DNA of 5,581 bases, taken from contig JAOUMG010000165.1 of the NCBI GenBank assembly GCA_029881635.1, forward strand, positions 1 through 5,581, given 5' to 3'. The translations under genes and the position numbers were made by a program. The notes under the pieces were generated by a model, which was given only the letters and a program-made list of their open reading frames with translations, was not told the origin of the DNA and searched no databases. Of the stretch, positions 5,228 to 5,581 are shown one piece after another. Source of the stretch: Paracoccaceae bacterium. GTDB taxonomy: Bacteria > Pseudomonadota > Alphaproteobacteria > Rhodobacterales > Rhodobacteraceae. Each line of letters starts with the position of its first letter. Within the stretch, counting starts at the first letter, position 1.

Positions 5228-5581
5228 ATGGCCCAAGCAGCCAACCGTATTGTGTTTGAACCCTGGAATGATCCGCAGGCCAAGCCGCTGATCCAGTTCA
5301 AAGGGGTCACCAAGAAGTTTGGTGAGTTTGTCGCGATTGACAACCTCACACTTGATATTTTCCAAAAAGAGTTCTTTGCGCTGTTGGGCCCGTCTGGTTG
5401 CGGCAAAACAACGCTCATGCGTATTTTGGCAGGGTTTGAAAAACCGACAGTGGGAACGATCCTGCTGGATGGCAAGGATCTTGCCAACGTTCCGCCGAAC
5501 AAGCGCGAAACCAACATGATGTTTCAAAGCTACGCGCTCTTTCCGCATCTGTCGGTCTGGGACAACATCGCCTTTGGCCTG
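5228..5581 (+). CDS. potG: Polyamine ABC transporter ATP-binding subunit, N-terminal part (PotG-like)
   Basis: The first 118 codons are present and the gene runs off the window (E. coli PotG is about 377 residues). It is the cytoplasmic ATPase that powers polyamine import. After a non-conserved N-terminal extension of about 20 residues come the A-loop aromatic F31, the Walker A motif G-P-S-G-C-G-K-T-T at 54-62, and the Q-loop [11 protein letters not shown] at 97-107 with Q100. That Q-loop form is characteristic of the spermidine/putrescine (PotA/PotG) branch of the CUT1-like ATPases. The signature motif, Walker B and the C-terminal TOBE domain lie beyond the edge. The ATG at 5228 is preceded by GAGG (5219-5222) at 5 bases. 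It follows the binding-protein gene across a hairpin terminator, so expression probably depends on readthrough unless a promoter lies in the short gap. Placement directly after a PotF-type gene favours PotG over PotA. Confidence 0.93.
   Translation, partial: MAQAANRIVFEPWNDPQAKPLIQFKGVTKKFGEFVAIDNLTLDIFQKEFFALLGPSGCGKTTLMRILAGFEKPTVGTILLDGKDLANVPPNKRETNMMFQSYALFPHLSVWDNIAFGL

Noticed and set aside
4402..5517. A 371-codon open frame on the minus strand opposite the binding-protein and ATPase genes.
   Set aside because: It spans two clear plus-strand genes and the terminator between them, and its translation (rich in Arg, Cys and Trp, no recognisable domain) looks like a codon-bias shadow.

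Overview
The window reads as a polyamine (putrescine/spermidine) uptake and breakdown locus from a moderately GC-rich alphaproteobacterium. The protein style suggests the Rhodobacterales/Roseobacter group. That placement rests on remembered family resemblance, not on a search. No rRNA, tRNA, CRISPR array, insertion sequence or phage gene was seen, and no stretch above 300 bases lacks a gene.

Layout. Positions 1-302 (+) hold the last 99 codons of an FAD-dependent amine/amino-acid oxidoreductase (DAO family). It converges, across 49 bases, on a two-gene minus-strand operon. That operon is a SpuC-type class III aminotransferase (1658-3055) followed four bases later by a PuuB/PauB-type FAD oxidoreductase (352-1653). 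Upstream of it on the same strand lies a GntR/FCD-family regulator (3221-3898). Across a 179-base divergent intergenic region, the plus strand carries a PotF/SpuD-type periplasmic polyamine-binding protein (4078-5163). A strong hairpin terminator follows at 5181-5211, then the start of the PotG-type ABC ATPase (5228 to the window edge). The permease genes and the rest of the ATPase would be expected beyond 5581.

Working model. The binding protein captures a polyamine in the periplasm and the ABC transporter imports it. The aminotransferase and the FAD oxidase then convert primary amine groups to aldehydes, either on free polyamines or on gamma-glutamylated ones. The GntR protein, sitting between the two arms, probably senses the substrate or a metabolite and controls both.

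The most notable non-coding signal is a 10-bp palindrome, TTTGATCAAA. It occurs perfectly at 3216-3225 and 3990-3999, with a 9/10 copy at 3187-3196. The first and third bracket a predicted sigma-70 promoter (TTGACA, 16-bp spacer, TATTCT) for the catabolic operon. The second lies just downstream of a predicted promoter for the binding protein. This is a coherent candidate operator set for the local GntR regulator. The second notable point is a tryptophan in the binding protein (W267) where E. coli PotF has F276, a position known to influence putrescine versus spermidine preference. The locus otherwise matches known polyamine systems, and I see no evidence for a wholly new type of system.
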